Part shown: in pieces, positions 5,877 through 6,042 of the stretch | How the letters are laid out: each line of letters begins with the position of its first letter | Position numbering within the stretch: position 1 is the stretch's first letter | Assembly (NCBI GenBank): GCA_903832165.1 | Contig: CAILAQ010000403.1 | Span: 1 to 6,042 of the forward strand | Length of the DNA: 6,042 nt | Source of the DNA: an uncultured Bacteroidota bacterium | GTDB lineage: Bacteria; Bacteroidota; Bacteroidia; Bacteroidales; UBA12481 | Direction of reading: 5' to 3' | Made by a program: the position numbers and the translations under genes | The notes under the pieces: generated by a model | Database searches by the model: none | What the model was told of the DNA's origin: nothing | What the model saw: the letters and a program-made list of their open reading frames with translations, nothing else

Positions 5877-6042
5877 ATGACAGGCAACATTACTTTTACC
5901 ATGATCAAACCGTGCGCCGTATCCAACGAGCATATCGGTGATATCCTCAAGATGATTTCGGAAGCAGGATTCTGGATAGCTGCAATAAAATATACAAAAC
6001 TCAGCCAATCTCAGGCTGCATATTTTTACAATGTGCATAAAG
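5877..6042 (+). CDS. ndk: Nucleoside diphosphate kinase, N-terminal part, cut by window edge
   Basis: Translated by hand: 55 codons from ATG at 5877 remain open to the edge. The segment ITFTMIKPCAVSN (5-17), then HIGDILKMISEAGF (19-32), KYTKLSQSQAAYFY (38-51) and VHK (53-55) follow the Ndk N-terminus seen in Bacteroidota (TFTMIKPDAV..GHIG.IL..I..AGF..FY.VHK). Ndk transfers the gamma-phosphate between nucleoside triphosphates and diphosphates through a phospho-histidine that lies beyond the edge, so the catalytic His cannot be checked. Lys11 of the conserved KPDAV motif is present, but the Asp after KP is Cys13. Usual length is about 139-150 residues, so roughly 60 per cent is missing. No Shine-Dalgarno lies at normal spacing; an AAGGAG at 5836-5841 is 35 bases too far upstream. 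It is divergent from the DHH operon. Confidence 0.9.
   Translation, partial: MTGNITFTMIKPCAVSNEHIGDILKMISEAGFWIAAIKYTKLSQSQAAYFYNVHK

Noticed and set aside
1..6042. Mobile elements, CRISPR arrays, tRNA or rRNA genes, defence or biosynthetic clusters
   Set aside because: No transposase, integrase, direct-repeat array, terminal inverted repeats or RNA-gene pattern was seen; genes fill nearly all of the window with short ordinary gaps.

Overview
This window looks like ordinary chromosome from a member of the Bacteroidota (Bacteroidales/Cytophagales/Flavobacteria-like), at moderate GC. The evidence is: (i) several lipoproteins of the FKBP prolyl-isomerase family, one resembling the gliding-motility lipoprotein GldI; (ii) a short tetrapyrrole-methylase-type methyltransferase of the kind typical of Bacteroidota; (iii) genes without Shine-Dalgarno sequences; and (iv) exact or near matches to the Bacteroidota promoter -7 element TAnnTTTG in front of several genes. 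No RNA genes, insertion sequences, CRISPR arrays, phage genes or defence systems are visible. The ends cut through two genes.

Layout. Positions 1-1216 (minus) hold almost all of a gene for an aconitase / 3-isopropylmalate dehydratase large-subunit family enzyme, whose last few codons lie off the left edge. Eleven bases upstream, 1228-1935 (minus), is the methyltransferase, so the two probably share a transcript. A 57-bp divergent gap (1936-1992) separates it from a PhnP-like metallo-beta-lactamase-fold hydrolase at 1993-2766 (plus). This gene ends tail to tail with the next operon, and the two stop codons share one TTAA.

The minus-strand cluster at 2763-5805 is read from right to left: a DHH/DHHA1 phosphoesterase (NrnA-like), a GldI-like FKBP lipoprotein with a degenerate active site, a two-domain FKBP lipoprotein, and a single-domain FKBP lipoprotein. 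Gaps inside it are 26, 35 and 60 bp. A well-spaced promoter (TTG, 17 bp, TATCTTTG) sits directly before the DHH gene. Divergent from it, across a 71-bp gap, 5877-6042 (plus) is the start of a nucleoside diphosphate kinase gene cut by the right edge.

How the genes fit together. The three FKBP lipoproteins should be exported and act on folding of envelope proteins. The DHH enzyme recycles very short RNA or pAp, and Ndk balances nucleotide triphosphates. The left half is metabolic (dehydratase) plus two enzymes of unknown substrate. No gap exceeds 300 bases; all intergenic stretches are 71 bp or shorter. I see no previously undescribed multigene system. The points most worth a second look are the graded series of FKBP lipoproteins, the substitution of active-site-region residues in the dehydratase and the kinase, and a promoter that places the transcript start on the DHH gene's GTG codon.
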